DNA of 64,000 bases from Novosphingobium sediminis (GCF_007991615.1 NZ_BJYR01000013.1:186001-250000), one strand, 5' to 3'; shown: positions 43,875 to 52,974, counted from the first letter of the stretch. Notes: generated by a model not told the origin, from the sequence alone. Program-made: numbers and translations.

Positions 43875-44666
43875 TCAGAGGCTGGTAATCTTGTACGATC
43901 CCTGTCCGCCCGGCACGAGCACGTAGGGCTCCTTGAGCTTGGCGCGCAGGTTCGAGGCGAGCACCTTGAGATAGTTGTATGACATCTCGTCGTTGCCCTG
44001 GCTGAGCTCGGTGCGCAGCTTGTAGTGGGTGACCGGTTCGCCCAGCCGATTAGCCAGCAGCGTCAGCAACTGGCGTTCGCGCTTGCCGAGCAGATGCAGG
44101 TGCGCAATCCGCTCGAGTGAACTGGTGAGTTCCTGCTCCGCGCGGGCCTGATGCGCCGCAGCACGATAGCGCGCCACGATGGCCGCGCAGCGGGCCACGG
44201 CTTCTTCAGGGCTCATCCTTGCACTGTCGAACACATCGTCAAAACCGGCGTTGAGCGCCTTGGCGCGCTTGCTGGCAAGGCTGCCATGCATCAGCGCAAT
44301 CTTCACCTTGCGCGCAAGGATCGGGCGATTGATGCGCAGGAAACGCGCGGCGCGCACCGGATCGTTGCCGCCGATGATGAGCGTTTCGTAGTCCTGCTCG
44401 GCAATCGAGAGGAACCGCGTGTCGAGATCGACGAAGGTATGCTGGTCGAACTTGTCGAACGCGCTCTGCAACCATGCGTCGCGGACATCGCGGTGCAGGT
44501 CGTTCATTGTCAGATAACGGATATTGCTCGTAGCGAAGTGCATGAAGGGCCGATCATCGGATAGGGAGGCAAGACTGGGCAATGGTGCCTCCAATGGCGT
44601 GAGCGCGGCGATCGGCAGGCCAGAACAGGGTGCTGGCCCTACCCCTATCGAACTATAGGTAGTCAT
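43875..44666 (-). CDS. OmpR-type winged-helix regulator with degenerate receiver-like domain
   Basis: A 263-residue protein. The C-terminal 100 residues are an OmpR/PhoB-type winged helix (LGKRERQLLTLLANRLGEPVTHYKLRTEL, YLKVLASNLRAKLKEPYVLVPGGQGSYKI, given in parts). Residues about 70-170 look like a receiver fold (DYETLIIGGNDPVRAARFL, KIALMHGSLASKRAKALNAGFDDVFDS), but where the phospho-accepting Asp should be the sequence reads IIGGND and the acidic pocket is unclear. It may therefore work without phosphorylation. The first 40 residues are low-conservation; ATG codons at residues 42 and 54 are alternative starts. No histidine kinase is adjacent. Confidence 0.75.
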   Translation of the reverse strand: MTTYSSIGVGPAPCSGLPIAALTPLEAPLPSLASLSDDRPFMHFATSNIRYLTMNDLHRDVRDAWLQSAFDKFDQHTFVDLDTRFLSIAEQDYETLIIGGNDPVRAARFLRINRPILARKVKIALMHGSLASKRAKALNAGFDDVFDSARMSPEEAVARCAAIVARYRAAAHQARAEQELTSSLERIAHLHLLGKRERQLLTLLANRLGEPVTHYKLRTELSQGNDEMSYNYLKVLASNLRAKLKEPYVLVPGGQGSYKITSL

Positions 44667-44957
44667 ATATGTCCATAGTGGATAGATTGATTGAAGTGGG
44701 TTTGCCGGGTCACTGCGTCAGCGGGGCAATGCCCCGCCCGCCAGCGCCTCAATCTAAACGTAAGATAGGCATTACAAGGTTGTCGCTACAGGCTTGTTGC
44801 CGGTTAATCAGCCGACTCGAGTGATCTCGGAAAAAGGCATAAATTTCAAAAAGACATGCAGCGTCTGGTAAAGTTTTCGCGCAGCTTTAATGAAGAGTCT
44901 CGGTTTCGATGGAAACGAACTGAACGTTTCAAATCATAACTTTCATTATAAGTCTAA
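44667..44957. other. AT-rich intergenic region upstream of the winged-helix regulator
   Basis: No gene is visible. The stretch is much richer in A and T than the rest of the window (for example around 44800-44960) and contains a GGGGC-AAT-GCCCC hairpin near 44720 and overlapping small inverted repeats at 44903-44930 (GTTTC-GATG-GAAAC; GAAACG-N7-CGTTTC). It may hold the regulator's promoter and control sites. Confidence 0.5.
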
Positions 44958-45701
44958 TCACGTATCCGCTAGCGCAGCGCCGTGTCGCGCCAGCACCGTC
45001 AGGCCGCTCTCATCGACAATCAGTTCGTTGAAGCCGGCAGGGGTCGCGCGCAGTCGCTGCGACAGTGTTCCGGCACCGATCATGCGCACCGGGCCATGTT
45101 CGGTGGGGTGCATGATGTCGAACGCATCGTGGACGTGGCCGGACAGCACCGCCAGTACGCCGCGCTGCGCCAGTGCCGCGAGCGCGCGGCTGCCACCGCG
45201 CGTGAGCGCCTTGCCGCGCGTACCGGTTTCGACCAGCGGATGATGGCAAGCGACCAGTACGCGCGTGCCCGCAGGCAGCGCATCGATCGCGGCGAGACAG
45301 GCAGCAAGGCTGCGCTCGCCAACCCGGCCCTTGGACCAGTTGAGCCGCAACTGCGCTCGCGCAGTGGTCTTGAGCGGGATGATTGCCAAGCCGGGCAGCG
45401 CGATGCCGTGGTTCACTGCGCCCTGCAGCGCGCGGAAGCGGCGATAGGGATCCAGAAAGCGCTCGGCGAGGTTGAAGTAGGGCAGATCGTGATTGCCGAC
45501 TTCAACGGTCACCGGCACGCCGAGGGCGCGGATCCAGTCGGCCGCTGCGGTAAATTCCCGGTGCCGGGCGCGCATCGTCAGGTCGCCGGTGATGGCGACG
45601 GCATCGGGCCGCTCGCGCGCGACGCAATCCGCCACCCAGCGCAGGGCGGCGGTATCTTCCAACCCGAAATGCACGTCGCTGATGTGGAACAGGCGGATCA
45701 T
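44958..45701 (-). CDS. calcineurin-like metallophosphoesterase
   Basis: A 247-residue dimetal phosphoesterase. All metal motifs are present: ISDVHFG near the N-terminus, AITGDLT, VEVGNHDLPY, ACHHPLVE and LSGHVHDAFD. The fold and length resemble Icc/CpdA-type and uncharacterised phosphodiesterases; cAMP is one possible substrate, but the sequence does not decide. It follows an 88-residue membrane protein gene by ten bases and is probably co-transcribed with it. Confidence 0.9.
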   Translation of the reverse strand: MIRLFHISDVHFGLEDTAALRWVADCVARERPDAVAITGDLTMRARHREFTAAADWIRALGVPVTVEVGNHDLPYFNLAERFLDPYRRFRALQGAVNHGIALPGLAIIPLKTTARAQLRLNWSKGRVGERSLAACLAAIDALPAGTRVLVACHHPLVETGTRGKALTRGGSRALAALAQRGVLAVLSGHVHDAFDIMHPTEHGPVRMIGAGTLSQRLRATPAGFNELIVDESGLTVLARHGAALADT

Positions 45702-45711
45702 GGACGGTTGC

Positions 45712-45978
45712 CTAAACCCGTCCGGAGAGAATTAGCCAAGCCGAAATCGCATTGAGCAGGCTGTAGGCAAGGTAGCCCAGCGCGCCCCAAGCGATCCCCT
45801 CGGAGGCCAGCAGCAGCCCGCCCAGCAGCATGAGGAACTCCACGAAGAGGGACAGGCGACTGCTGAGCGCGTGATAGAACCACGGCAACTGGTCGAGCAG
45901 GGGATGGCCGCTTTCCATGATGGCCTGGTGCAGCGCGAAGTTGCCGATGCCGAGCAGGAAGATGATCAGAATCGCCAT
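45712..45978 (-). CDS. small membrane protein (88 aa)
   Basis: An 88-residue hydrophobic protein with three predicted membrane segments (AILIIFLLGIGNFALH, LFVEFLMLLGGLLLASEG, ALGYLAYSLLNAISAWLIL). No family is recognised. It lies directly upstream of the metallophosphoesterase gene on the same strand and may anchor or regulate it, which is only inference from adjacency. The strong hydrophobic periodicity and short spacing support it as a real gene. Confidence 0.7.
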   Translation of the reverse strand: MAILIIFLLGIGNFALHQAIMESGHPLLDQLPWFYHALSSRLSLFVEFLMLLGGLLLASEGIAWGALGYLAYSLLNAISAWLILSGRV

Positions 45979-46242
45979 TCGACCTCGAGGATAGGGAGCC
46001 GGCGGCGTCCTGTCACGCCGGGGAGCGGCAGACTTGTCGCTCGTGGAGCAGGATCAGCGGTTGGTCGGGCGCACCGACGGTTTGTCGGCATGATGGACGG
46101 CTCGGTCGACGCTGGCGCGCGGCGCGAACCCGAATCGCCTAGCAGAATAGTCATGCGGCGGTGGCGAGGCTCCCAGACACGGACCGGCCAGCCCGACCAC
46201 CGCACTGCACTGAAATCTGCAACCCAAGCTAAGGAAACTGCC

Positions 46243-46578
46243 ATGTTCAAGAACGCTTTGATCGCAACTGGCCTGGTTGGCCTGGTGCTTGCCGCCCAGC
46301 CCGCTTTCGCCCAGGACGCTGCCAACCCCGACGTGATCGTGCAGCACCGGATGGTCCAGTACTCGGATCTCGATCTCTCGACCGCCAAGGGCCAGTCGAC
46401 GTTCGATGCCCGCGTGCGCCACGCTGCCGCGGCGGTCTGCGAAGCCAACTTCGGCCCGCATCCCCTCTCCGAAGCGATGGAATCGCGCCGCTGCTATCGC
46501 AACGCGATCCAGTCCGCGCAGCGCACCATGGTTGCCCGCGGCCTGACCGGCGGCGCCGTCAAGGTTGCCGCGCGCTGA
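46243..46578 (+). CDS. UrcA-family exported protein
   Basis: A 111-residue protein with a cleavable signal peptide (MFKNALIATGLVGLVLAAQPAFA, cut before Gln24). The mature part has VQYSDLDLSTAKGQSTFDARVRHAAAAVC, the UrcA-family pattern of sphingomonads and Caulobacter, with two cysteines (AAVCEAN, RRCYRN) able to form a disulfide. AAGGAAACTGCC gives a good ribosome-binding site. The function of UrcA proteins is unknown. It is monocistronic. Confidence 0.85.
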   Translation: MFKNALIATGLVGLVLAAQPAFAQDAANPDVIVQHRMVQYSDLDLSTAKGQSTFDARVRHAAAAVCEANFGPHPLSEAMESRRCYRNAIQSAQRTMVARGLTGGAVKVAAR

Positions 46579-46683
46579 GCCTTTGATTGCCGAAACGTGT
46601 GAAGCAGCCGACCACCCAGTCCCAGTCGCTGCCGACGTTCAGGGTCGCTGCCAGACCGGAACTCCCTGCCCCCGGGATCGGTC

Positions 46684-46704
46684 AGGCGGCGGCCCGCCTT
46701 TTTT
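46684..46704 (+). terminator. terminator after the UrcA gene
   Basis: GGCGG-CGGC-CCGCC (within 46685-46698) is followed by six T. It lies about 105 bases after the UrcA-family stop and just before the convergent HxlR gene. Confidence 0.65.
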
Positions 46705-46708
46705 GAGT

Positions 46709-47224
46709 TCAGTTCGCAGCGCGCAGAGGTGCCGGAGCGTTGCCCTTTTCGGCTTCGATCGCCGACCACTCGCGCCACGTCAGCTCCGCGCCTTCCAGCA
46801 CCCGGTCGTCATGCGCGCGGATGGTGATGGGCAGGATCGGCAGCCCGTCGCGGGAATCGCACAGCACCGGATTGGCGGGGACGTTCATTTCCCACTTTTC
46901 GCCCCACTGGCGAAGCGCCAGCATGGCGGGAAGCAGGTCCATCCCCTTCGGCGTCAGCCGGTATTCGATGCGGCGACGATCATCGGCGCAATGCTCGCGT
47001 TTCAGGATGCCCGCCTCGACCAACCGGGAAAGCCGGTTTGACAGGATGTTGCGGGCGATGCCAAGGGCGTCGAGGAACTCCTCGAAGTGGCCTACGCCAT
47101 TGAAGGCGGCCCTGAGGATCATGAAAGACCATCGCTCCCCCATCGCTTCCAAAGCGCAGGGGAGGCCGCAAGCGGCGAGATCGGCGAGGGATTCGCGAAG
47201 TTTTCCCATGACGCTTTGTGACAT
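46709..47224 (-). CDS. HxlR-family transcriptional regulator
   Basis: A 171-residue winged-helix regulator. The HxlR signature CALEAMGERWSFMILRAAFNG is at residues 23-43, followed by GIARNILSNRLSRLVEAGILKR (recognition helix) and YRLTPKGMDLLPAMLALRQWGEKW. The family often senses aldehydes, quinones or redox stress. Cys19 and Cys23 near the N-terminus are candidate redox sensors. A 22-bp near-perfect palindrome lies 25 bases upstream of its start, in the gap shared with the CC_3452-type gene, and is the likely operator. Confidence 0.92.
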   Translation of the reverse strand: MSQSVMGKLRESLADLAACGLPCALEAMGERWSFMILRAAFNGVGHFEEFLDALGIARNILSNRLSRLVEAGILKREHCADDRRRIEYRLTPKGMDLLPAMLALRQWGEKWEMNVPANPVLCDSRDGLPILPITIRAHDDRVLEGAELTWREWSAIEAEKGNAPAPLRAAN

Positions 47225-47248
47225 ACCTCATTCTGCAGGGCAATGTAA

Positions 47249-47270
47249 GTTTCTAGTTGCAACTCGAAAC
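47249..47270. promoter_or_regulatory. 22-bp palindrome, probable HxlR operator
   Basis: Arms GTTTCTAGTTG (47249-47259) and CAACTCGAAAC (47260-47270) are reverse complements with a single mismatched pair. The centre AGTTGCAACT is perfect. A second, shorter inverted repeat, ACCTA-N6-TAGGT, follows at 47269-47284. Confidence 0.6.
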
Positions 47271-47416
47271 CTAATGAACTAGGTATCGATTCGCAACGGA
47301 AATCGCATCCTCTCCACCCGGCGGTCCGGGCCAGCGCCGAAACGGCAGCTGGCCGGACCGCCAACCCCGCAGTTTCCGGGCACATGTTGTCAGACAAAGA
47401 CTCAAGGGGAAGTATC

Positions 47417-47767
47417 ATGATCGCCATCCGCAACAGCGCAATGCGCCAGCTGGTTCCGGCCGTGCTCGCGCTCGTCGGCACTGCAGCAACTTTCGCGGCC
47501 ACTGCCGCGCCGGTCCGCGCAGCCGATGCCAATTCCTATTACTCGGTCACGCTCGCCGCGCCGGTCGCGAAGCCCGCCAAGCTGCTGCTCGGCGAAGTCC
47601 TCTGGAACTGCGCGGGTGATACCTGCTCGGCCGGCCAGGACACCGCCCGCCCGGTCGTCGTGTGCACCAAGCTCGCCGCCAAGGTCGGCACCATCAACAA
47701 GTTCGTCACCCCCAAGGGCGAGCTGGCGGCCGAAGAAATGGCCCGCTGCAACACGCCCAAGGCCTGA
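47417..47767 (+). CDS. CC_3452-type exported protein
   Basis: A 116-residue protein with a signal peptide ending near APVRA-ADA. The mature part shows VLWNCAGDTCSAG, RPVVVCTKLAAKVG and AAEEMARCN, the four-Cys pattern of a family I know as CC_3452 in Caulobacter and sphingomonads. Two disulfides are likely, giving a small periplasmic protein of unknown function. AGGGGAAGTATC precedes the ATG at 47417. It diverges from the HxlR gene across a palindrome and may be under its control. Confidence 0.75.
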   Translation: MIAIRNSAMRQLVPAVLALVGTAATFAATAAPVRAADANSYYSVTLAAPVAKPAKLLLGEVLWNCAGDTCSAGQDTARPVVVCTKLAAKVGTINKFVTPKGELAAEEMARCNTPKA

Positions 47768-47906
47768 ACCAACCAGATACCACGTCTCTTCAGCGCGCGC
47801 ATTCCGCCCACACCCTGAATGCGCGCCCCTGACACGGCTGCGACGCAGTTCCCCTGGACTGCCCGCAGCCGTTTTTTTGTGCGAGACGCCGTGCTGGGCC
47901 GCGCCT

Positions 47907-48608
47907 ATGCTGCTGCCGATGCTGCGTTTCCTTGTCCCCGCCGCGCTGATCCTTGCGCTGGTCACTTCGCCAGTGACGGCAGCCCCGGAGGCTCCCGTTG
48001 TTCCCGATGCCGCGCTACGTGGCGACCTGCACTGTGCGGCCGTCTTTGCCATTGCCGCCTCGGAACAGTCGCGCGGGAGTGCGGCCGCACTCGCGCTTCC
48101 GCCGCTGGCCGTGCGAGGCAAGCGCTTCTTTGCCGATGTCGGCACGCGCGCGGTCGAGCAGGGCGGGATGACGCAGGCCGCCGTGCGCGATCTACTCGTG
48201 GCCGAAGTGACCGCAATGCAGCGCCGCGCTGCCGCGGACCCGGACAAGGAGCTCGCCGCGCAAGTGAAGCCCTGTCTTGCCCGGCTGGATGCCGCGGTGC
48301 CGCCGCTGCAAACGCCGAATCTTGCGCAGTGCGCCGCGATCCTCACGCTGGCGTGGGAGGAAGAGCGCACGAAGGGGCCGGAAAGCGCCGCTGCGCGCGA
48401 TCTCCAGACACTTGCGCAAGTGCTTGCCTCGCGCGCCCGCGATGCCCAGATCGCCGCGGGCAAGAGCGGTGACGGGGCAGACGCGGCGGTCGAGGAAGCG
48501 CGCGATGCTATGCGCAAGGAAGCGGCCAACCGCCCCGGCGGGGTCGACAACTACGACATCGCCCATTGCTATGATCTCGCCGCGCCGGATGCGAAAACGC
48601 ACTACTAA
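47907..48608 (+). CDS. exported helical hypothetical protein (233 aa)
   Basis: A 233-residue protein with a signal peptide (MLRFLVPAALILALVTSPVTAAP). The mature part is helix-rich with regularly spaced cysteines (LHCAAVFAI, KPCLARLD, AQCAAILTL, AHCYDLAA), suggesting disulfide-linked helices of repeated design: the HCAAVFAIA and QCAAILTLAW segments resemble each other. I recognise no family. ATG 47907 or 47919 are both possible starts. It stands 55 bp before the QmcA gene but has no obvious functional link. Confidence 0.65.
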   Translation: MLLPMLRFLVPAALILALVTSPVTAAPEAPVVPDAALRGDLHCAAVFAIAASEQSRGSAAALALPPLAVRGKRFFADVGTRAVEQGGMTQAAVRDLLVAEVTAMQRRAAADPDKELAAQVKPCLARLDAAVPPLQTPNLAQCAAILTLAWEEERTKGPESAAARDLQTLAQVLASRARDAQIAAGKSGDGADAAVEEARDAMRKEAANRPGGVDNYDIAHCYDLAAPDAKTHY

Positions 48609-48663
48609 AGCGCGGCGATTGCGGTAGGTTGGGCAGGCAATAACAGACAGCGGGGGACTGGGC

Positions 48664-49644
48664 GTGGAAGCGGTGCTGATCCTGATCGTGGGGCTCGCGG
48701 TCGTCTATCTGGCAACGGGCATCCGCGTGGTGCGGCAAGGCCACGTTTACACGATCGAGCGGCTGGGGCGGTTTGCACTCGCCGCGCAGCCGGGGCTTCA
48801 TTTTATCGTGCCGTTCATCGACCGGGTCGGGCACAAGGTGAACATGATGGAGCAGGTGCTCGATATTCCGGGGCAGGAAATCATCACGCGCGACAACGCG
48901 ATGGTTGGCGTCGATGCGATCGTGTTCTTCCAGGTGCTTGATGCGGGCAAGGCGGCGTATGAAGTGTCCAGCCTCTATGTCGCGATCATGCAGCTGACGA
49001 CGACGAACTTGCGCACTGTGATGGGTTCGATGGACCTCGACGAGACGCTATCGAAGCGTGACGAGATCAACGCGCGGCTGCTGTCTGTGGTCGATCACGC
49101 GACTTCGCCGTGGGGCGTCAAGATCACCCGCGTCGAGATCAAGGACATCCGCCCGCCAGCCGATATCTCCAATGCCATGGCCCGCCAGATGAAGGCCGAG
49201 CGCGAGAAGCGGGCGCAGATCCTCGAGGCGGAGGGCTCGCGTGCCTCCGAGATCCTGCGCGCCGAGGGCGAGAAGCAGGCGCAGATTCTGGAGGCCGAAG
49301 GGCGCCGCGAAGCCGCCTTCCGCGATGCAGAGGCGCGTGAACGCGCGGCGGAAGCCGAAGCGCGGGCGACCATGGTCGTCTCGGAGGCCATCGCCGCATC
49401 GGGCACGCAGGCGCTCAACTACTTCGTCGCGCAGAAATACGTCGAGGCGGTGAAGGAGTTCGCCACTTCGCCCAATGCGAAGACGATCCTGTTCCCGATC
49501 GAGGCGACCCAACTCGTCGGCGCGCTTGGCGGGATCGGCGATCTGATCAGCGATGCGGTCGGCAAGCCGGGCGGTCCGCCGACCTCGCCGGCCAGTCCCC
49601 GCGTGCCGCGCGTGGTGCCTCCTCCCCCTCCGGTGCAGGGCTGA
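48664..49644 (+). CDS. SPFH/band-7 family membrane protein, QmcA-like
   Basis: A 326-residue stomatin-like protein. One N-terminal membrane helix (EAVLILIVGLAVVYLATG) is followed by the SPFH domain (VVRQGHVYTIERLGRF, DIPGQEIITRDNAMVGVDAIVFFQV, TTNLRTVMGSMDLDETLSKRDEIN) and a coiled coil with repeated AEREKRAQILEAEG/GEKQAQILEAEG units. The end is Pro-rich. GTG 48664 is the start. It forms large membrane rings or microdomains by family knowledge. The next gene encodes its usual NfeD partner. Confidence 0.92.
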   Translation: MEAVLILIVGLAVVYLATGIRVVRQGHVYTIERLGRFALAAQPGLHFIVPFIDRVGHKVNMMEQVLDIPGQEIITRDNAMVGVDAIVFFQVLDAGKAAYEVSSLYVAIMQLTTTNLRTVMGSMDLDETLSKRDEINARLLSVVDHATSPWGVKITRVEIKDIRPPADISNAMARQMKAEREKRAQILEAEGSRASEILRAEGEKQAQILEAEGRREAAFRDAEARERAAEAEARATMVVSEAIAASGTQALNYFVAQKYVEAVKEFATSPNAKTILFPIEATQLVGALGGIGDLISDAVGKPGGPPTSPASPRVPRVVPPPPPVQG

Positions 49645-49648
49645 GGCC

Positions 49649-50098
49649 ATGGCGGTGGTGACGCAGCTTTTCGGCCTGCATTGGGGCTGGATGGCGCTCG
49701 GTGTGGCACTCGCCATCGCCGAGATCGTTGCGCCGGGTTATTTCCTGATCTGGCTGGCGGCGGCAGCGCTGCTGACCGGTCTGGTCGCGGCGACGATGCC
49801 GGTGGGGCTCGAGGCCGAGATCGTCCTGTTCGTCGTGCTGTGCGCGCTGGCGCTGGCAGCGGGGCGGCGCTGGGTGCTGCGCCATCCCGTGCACAGCGCC
49901 GATCCCATGCTCAATGATCGCGGCGGGCAGATCGTCGGCCAGAGCGTCGTCGTCACCCATGTGATCGAAGGAGGCGGTGGCCGCGTGCGCCACGGCGATA
50001 CCGAATGGCTGGCGCGCGGGCCCGATGCGCAGCCCGGCACGCGGATGCGGGTAACGGGCGCCGATGGAACCGTGCTGCTCGTCGAACATCTGCACTGA
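49649..50098 (+). CDS. NfeD-family membrane protein (YbbJ-like)
   Basis: A 149-residue protein with two membrane regions ([36 protein letters not shown]) and a C-terminal OB-fold-like domain ([39 protein letters not shown] in parts). It lies four bases after the SPFH gene; NfeD and QmcA-type proteins work as a pair in membrane organisation. The start at 49649 (MAVVTQLFG) is preferred over in-frame codons inside the upstream gene. Confidence 0.88.
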   Translation: MAVVTQLFGLHWGWMALGVALAIAEIVAPGYFLIWLAAAALLTGLVAATMPVGLEAEIVLFVVLCALALAAGRRWVLRHPVHSADPMLNDRGGQIVGQSVVVTHVIEGGGGRVRHGDTEWLARGPDAQPGTRMRVTGADGTVLLVEHLH

Positions 50099-50174
50099 GG
50101 TCCGCTTGCAGGGCGCATGGGGCTATCCCATATTCGCAGCCGCGGCCGAAACCGATCCAGAGGAATTCCGACCC

Positions 50175-50573
50175 ATGCCCGACAAGATGAACATGACCGA
50201 TGCCGAATGGCGTGCGCGGCTTTCGCCCGAGCAGTACCAGGTCCTGCGGCAGGGTGGCACCGAGCGGGCCTTCACTGGCAAGTACGAGAAGAACAAGCTG
50301 ACCGGGCAGTACCACTGCGCCGGCTGCGGTGCGCCACTGTTCGAAAGCGGCACCAAGTATGACAGCGGCTCTGGCTGGCCGAGCTTTACAGCGCCGGTCG
50401 ATCCGGAAGCGGTCGATGAGCACCGTGACGTGAGCCATGGCATGATTCGCACCGAAGTGCGCTGTGCGCGCTGTGACGGGCATCTCGGCCATGTCTTCCC
50501 CGATGGCCCCGGGCCGACGGGCCTGCGCTATTGCATGAACAGTGCCGCGCTCGATTTCACCCCTGAGGATTGA
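50175..50573 (+). CDS. msrB: peptide-methionine (R)-S-oxide reductase
   Basis: A 132-residue repair enzyme that reduces methionine-R-sulfoxide in proteins. Zinc is held by two CxxC pairs, Cys48/Cys51 (CAGC) and Cys97/Cys100 (CARC). The catalytic cysteine is Cys120 in [11 protein letters not shown]. The usual resolving Cys of YDSGCGWPSF is Ser here (GSGWPSF), so another thiol must regenerate the enzyme. The start ([12 protein letters not shown]) is preceded by AGAGGAATT. No msrA is adjacent. Confidence 0.95.
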   Translation: MPDKMNMTDAEWRARLSPEQYQVLRQGGTERAFTGKYEKNKLTGQYHCAGCGAPLFESGTKYDSGSGWPSFTAPVDPEAVDEHRDVSHGMIRTEVRCARCDGHLGHVFPDGPGPTGLRYCMNSAALDFTPED

Positions 50574-50733
50574 GAAAGTCGGCCTGCGGCGTGCCGATGA
50601 AAAGTTTGTCCGGTGGCAATCGTACCGAGCGGGTTAACCCTGTGTTCCGAATCGCCTATGCATCAGGCGCCGCGAAGAGGCGCGCCCATCAGGGGAGTGA
50701 CGCGCGCCGCATGAGGGAGCGTACGCAAAGCTG

Positions 50734-52866
50734 ATGGCCAGACGGGATTCCCGCCGCCGCTCCGAACGGGAGCGCTCCTCCTCGCGGCGCGAGCGTGAGC
50801 CTGAGCCCGAGGGGCGGTCGTTCGTCGGCCGCTGGACGCGGCGCATCCTTGTTTGGGGTGCAGCGCTGACCCTGCTTGGCGCGCTGGCGCTGGCGGTTGC
50901 AGTCTTCGTCACCGAACGCTCGCTGCCAAGCTACGAGCGGATGAAGACGACCCAGACCGGCCAGACCATCGTAGTCCGCGCCAGTGACGGTTCCGAAATC
51001 GTCACGCTCGGGCCGAGCTACGGGCGCTGGGTGCCCTACGAACGCATTCCGCAAACGCTCAAGGACGCGATGATCTCGGTCGAGGACCGGCGCTTCCGCG
51101 AGCACTGGGGCGTGGACCCCATCGGCATCGTCCGCTCTGTCATGGTGCGCATCCAGTCAGGGCACTGGCGGCAGGGCGGCTCGACGATCACGCAGCAGCT
51201 GGCGCGTAACATCTTCCTCAACAACAGCCGCACGTTCGATCGCAAGATCCGCGAGGCGCTGCTGGCGATGGCGATCGAGCAGAAGTTCACCAAGGATCAG
51301 GTGCTCGAGCTCTATCTCAACAAGGTCTATTTCGGCGGCGGCGCGTACGGCGTCGATTCTGCTGCGCGCAAGTTCTTCGGCCATTCGGGCGAGCAGCTGA
51401 GCCTTGCAGAGGCCGCGATCATCGCCGGCCTCGTCAAGGCGCCCTCGCACTATTCGCCCACCGCCGACGCAGCCGCAGCGGTCGACCGCGCCAAGGTCGT
51501 CGTGCAGACGATGCAGGAAGCCGGCAAGATCACCCCGGCCGAAGCCGCCGCGACAGACTTCAAGTCGATCAAGCTGGCTGACGAGCAGGGCCAGAATTCC
51601 GCGCGCTACTTCACCGACTGGGTGCTGCCGCAGCTCGATCTGCTGCTGCCGGACAACGACCAGCCGATCGAGGTCTGGACCACGCTTGACCCCGCCGCGC
51701 AGCATGCGGCGACCGAGGCGATCCAGTCCAATGTGCCCAAGGGCGCGCAAGGTGCGCTCGTCAGCCTTGACCGCGACGGGGCGGTGCTGGCGATGATCGG
51801 TGGCACCGACTACGTGACGTCGAACTACAACCGTGCGGTCAATGCCGTGCGCCAACCCGGTTCGGCGTGGAAGCTGTTCGTCTATCTTGCGGCGCTTGAA
51901 GTCGGGTACACGCCCGACGCCAAGGTCAAGGACGAGCCGGTGACCATCGACGGCTGGAGTCCGCGCAATTCGGGCGGGACTTATGCCGGCGAAATCGATG
52001 TGCGCAGCGCCTTTGCCTATTCGAAGAACACGGTGGCGGCGCAGCTCGGCAATGAAGTCGGCTTCGGTGCGGTGGCCAACATGGCGCGGCGCTTCGGCAT
52101 CACCACGCCGATCAACACGCTCCCCTCGATGGTGCTCGGCTCCTCTGACGTGCGCGTGATCGATATGGTGCGCGCCTTTGCGGCGGTGCAGGCCAAGGGC
52201 AGCGCGGTTACGCCCTACGGCATCCGCAAGATCACCTCGACCGAGGGTGAAGTGCTCTACAGCCACCGCCCCGATCCGGCGCAGCAGCTTGTGCCCAACT
52301 TCGTCGCGGCGGGGATCACCGATCTGCTGCAGTCCGCCGTCAGCATCGGCACCGGCCGCGCCGCGCAGATCGGACGGCCTGTAGCGGGCAAGACCGGCAC
52401 GACGAGCTCGAACAAGGACGGCTGGTTCCTCGGCTTCTCGAGCGGGATCACCACCGGCGTGTGGATGGGCCGTGATGATGCGCGGCCCGTGCCCGGCCTG
52501 CAGGGCGGCACCGCGCCTGCGCGTGCCTTCGCTGCCTACATGAAGATCGCCACCGCCAAGCGGCCGCCGGAGAAGTTCGATACCGACCTCAAGATGCCGC
52601 AGTGGCAGCTGGAGCCGGACGACGAAGTGATGCAGTCAAATCCGGACGGCTACTTCTACGCGGATCCCGATGGCAACATCGTCGAGCCGGGTGCCCAGAA
52701 CCGCTTGCCCGGGGGTGATAGCGCGCTGCCAAGCGGCGAGCAGGGCGTGCCGGTGCCGGAAGGCCCACCAGCCGCAGGTGATGATTTCCTCAACCGCGCC
52801 ACCGGCAAGCAGGCCGATCCGGCACGGCCGAAGCCGAAACCAGCGGCGAGTCCCAAGCCCAACTGA
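50734..52866 (+). CDS. class A penicillin-binding protein (PBP1-type)
   Basis: A 710-residue peptidoglycan synthase. The N-terminus is an Arg/Ser/Glu-rich cytoplasmic tail (residues 1-37), then a membrane helix (38-60). The glycosyltransferase 51 domain has the catalytic Glu117 in SVEDRRFREHWGVD and QGGSTITQQLARN. The transpeptidase domain has SAWK (Ser377, Lys380), YSKNT and KTGTT (553-557). The C-terminus is a Pro/Lys-rich disordered tail. It polymerises and crosslinks the cell wall at the outer face of the inner membrane. It is one of several such enzymes expected; the exact type (1a, 1b or 1c) is not decided. Confidence 0.94.
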   Translation: MARRDSRRRSERERSSSRREREPEPEGRSFVGRWTRRILVWGAALTLLGALALAVAVFVTERSLPSYERMKTTQTGQTIVVRASDGSEIVTLGPSYGRWVPYERIPQTLKDAMISVEDRRFREHWGVDPIGIVRSVMVRIQSGHWRQGGSTITQQLARNIFLNNSRTFDRKIREALLAMAIEQKFTKDQVLELYLNKVYFGGGAYGVDSAARKFFGHSGEQLSLAEAAIIAGLVKAPSHYSPTADAAAAVDRAKVVVQTMQEAGKITPAEAAATDFKSIKLADEQGQNSARYFTDWVLPQLDLLLPDNDQPIEVWTTLDPAAQHAATEAIQSNVPKGAQGALVSLDRDGAVLAMIGGTDYVTSNYNRAVNAVRQPGSAWKLFVYLAALEVGYTPDAKVKDEPVTIDGWSPRNSGGTYAGEIDVRSAFAYSKNTVAAQLGNEVGFGAVANMARRFGITTPINTLPSMVLGSSDVRVIDMVRAFAAVQAKGSAVTPYGIRKITSTEGEVLYSHRPDPAQQLVPNFVAAGITDLLQSAVSIGTGRAAQIGRPVAGKTGTTSSNKDGWFLGFSSGITTGVWMGRDDARPVPGLQGGTAPARAFAAYMKIATAKRPPEKFDTDLKMPQWQLEPDDEVMQSNPDGYFYADPDGNIVEPGAQNRLPGGDSALPSGEQGVPVPEGPPAAGDDFLNRATGKQADPARPKPKPAASPKPN

Positions 52867-52922
52867 GGCCTTTCGCTCGCACAAGGCGCGATCAGCGCGA
52901 TCAGGGCCGGCTGCGGCGGATC

Positions 52923-52941
52923 AATTACCTCCAAGGTTATT
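52923..52941. promoter_or_regulatory. candidate operator of the XRE regulator, site 1
   Basis: AATTACCTCCAAGGTTATT is an imperfect palindrome close to ATTACCTC-NN-AGGTAAT. It lies 33 bases before the XRE start. A related site in opposite orientation lies before the limonene-epoxide-hydrolase-like gene, and a CCGGCTGCGACAT block accompanies both. Confidence 0.6.
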
Positions 52942-52974
52942 GAAGCCCGTGCAGCCGGCTGCGACATTCGCGGC

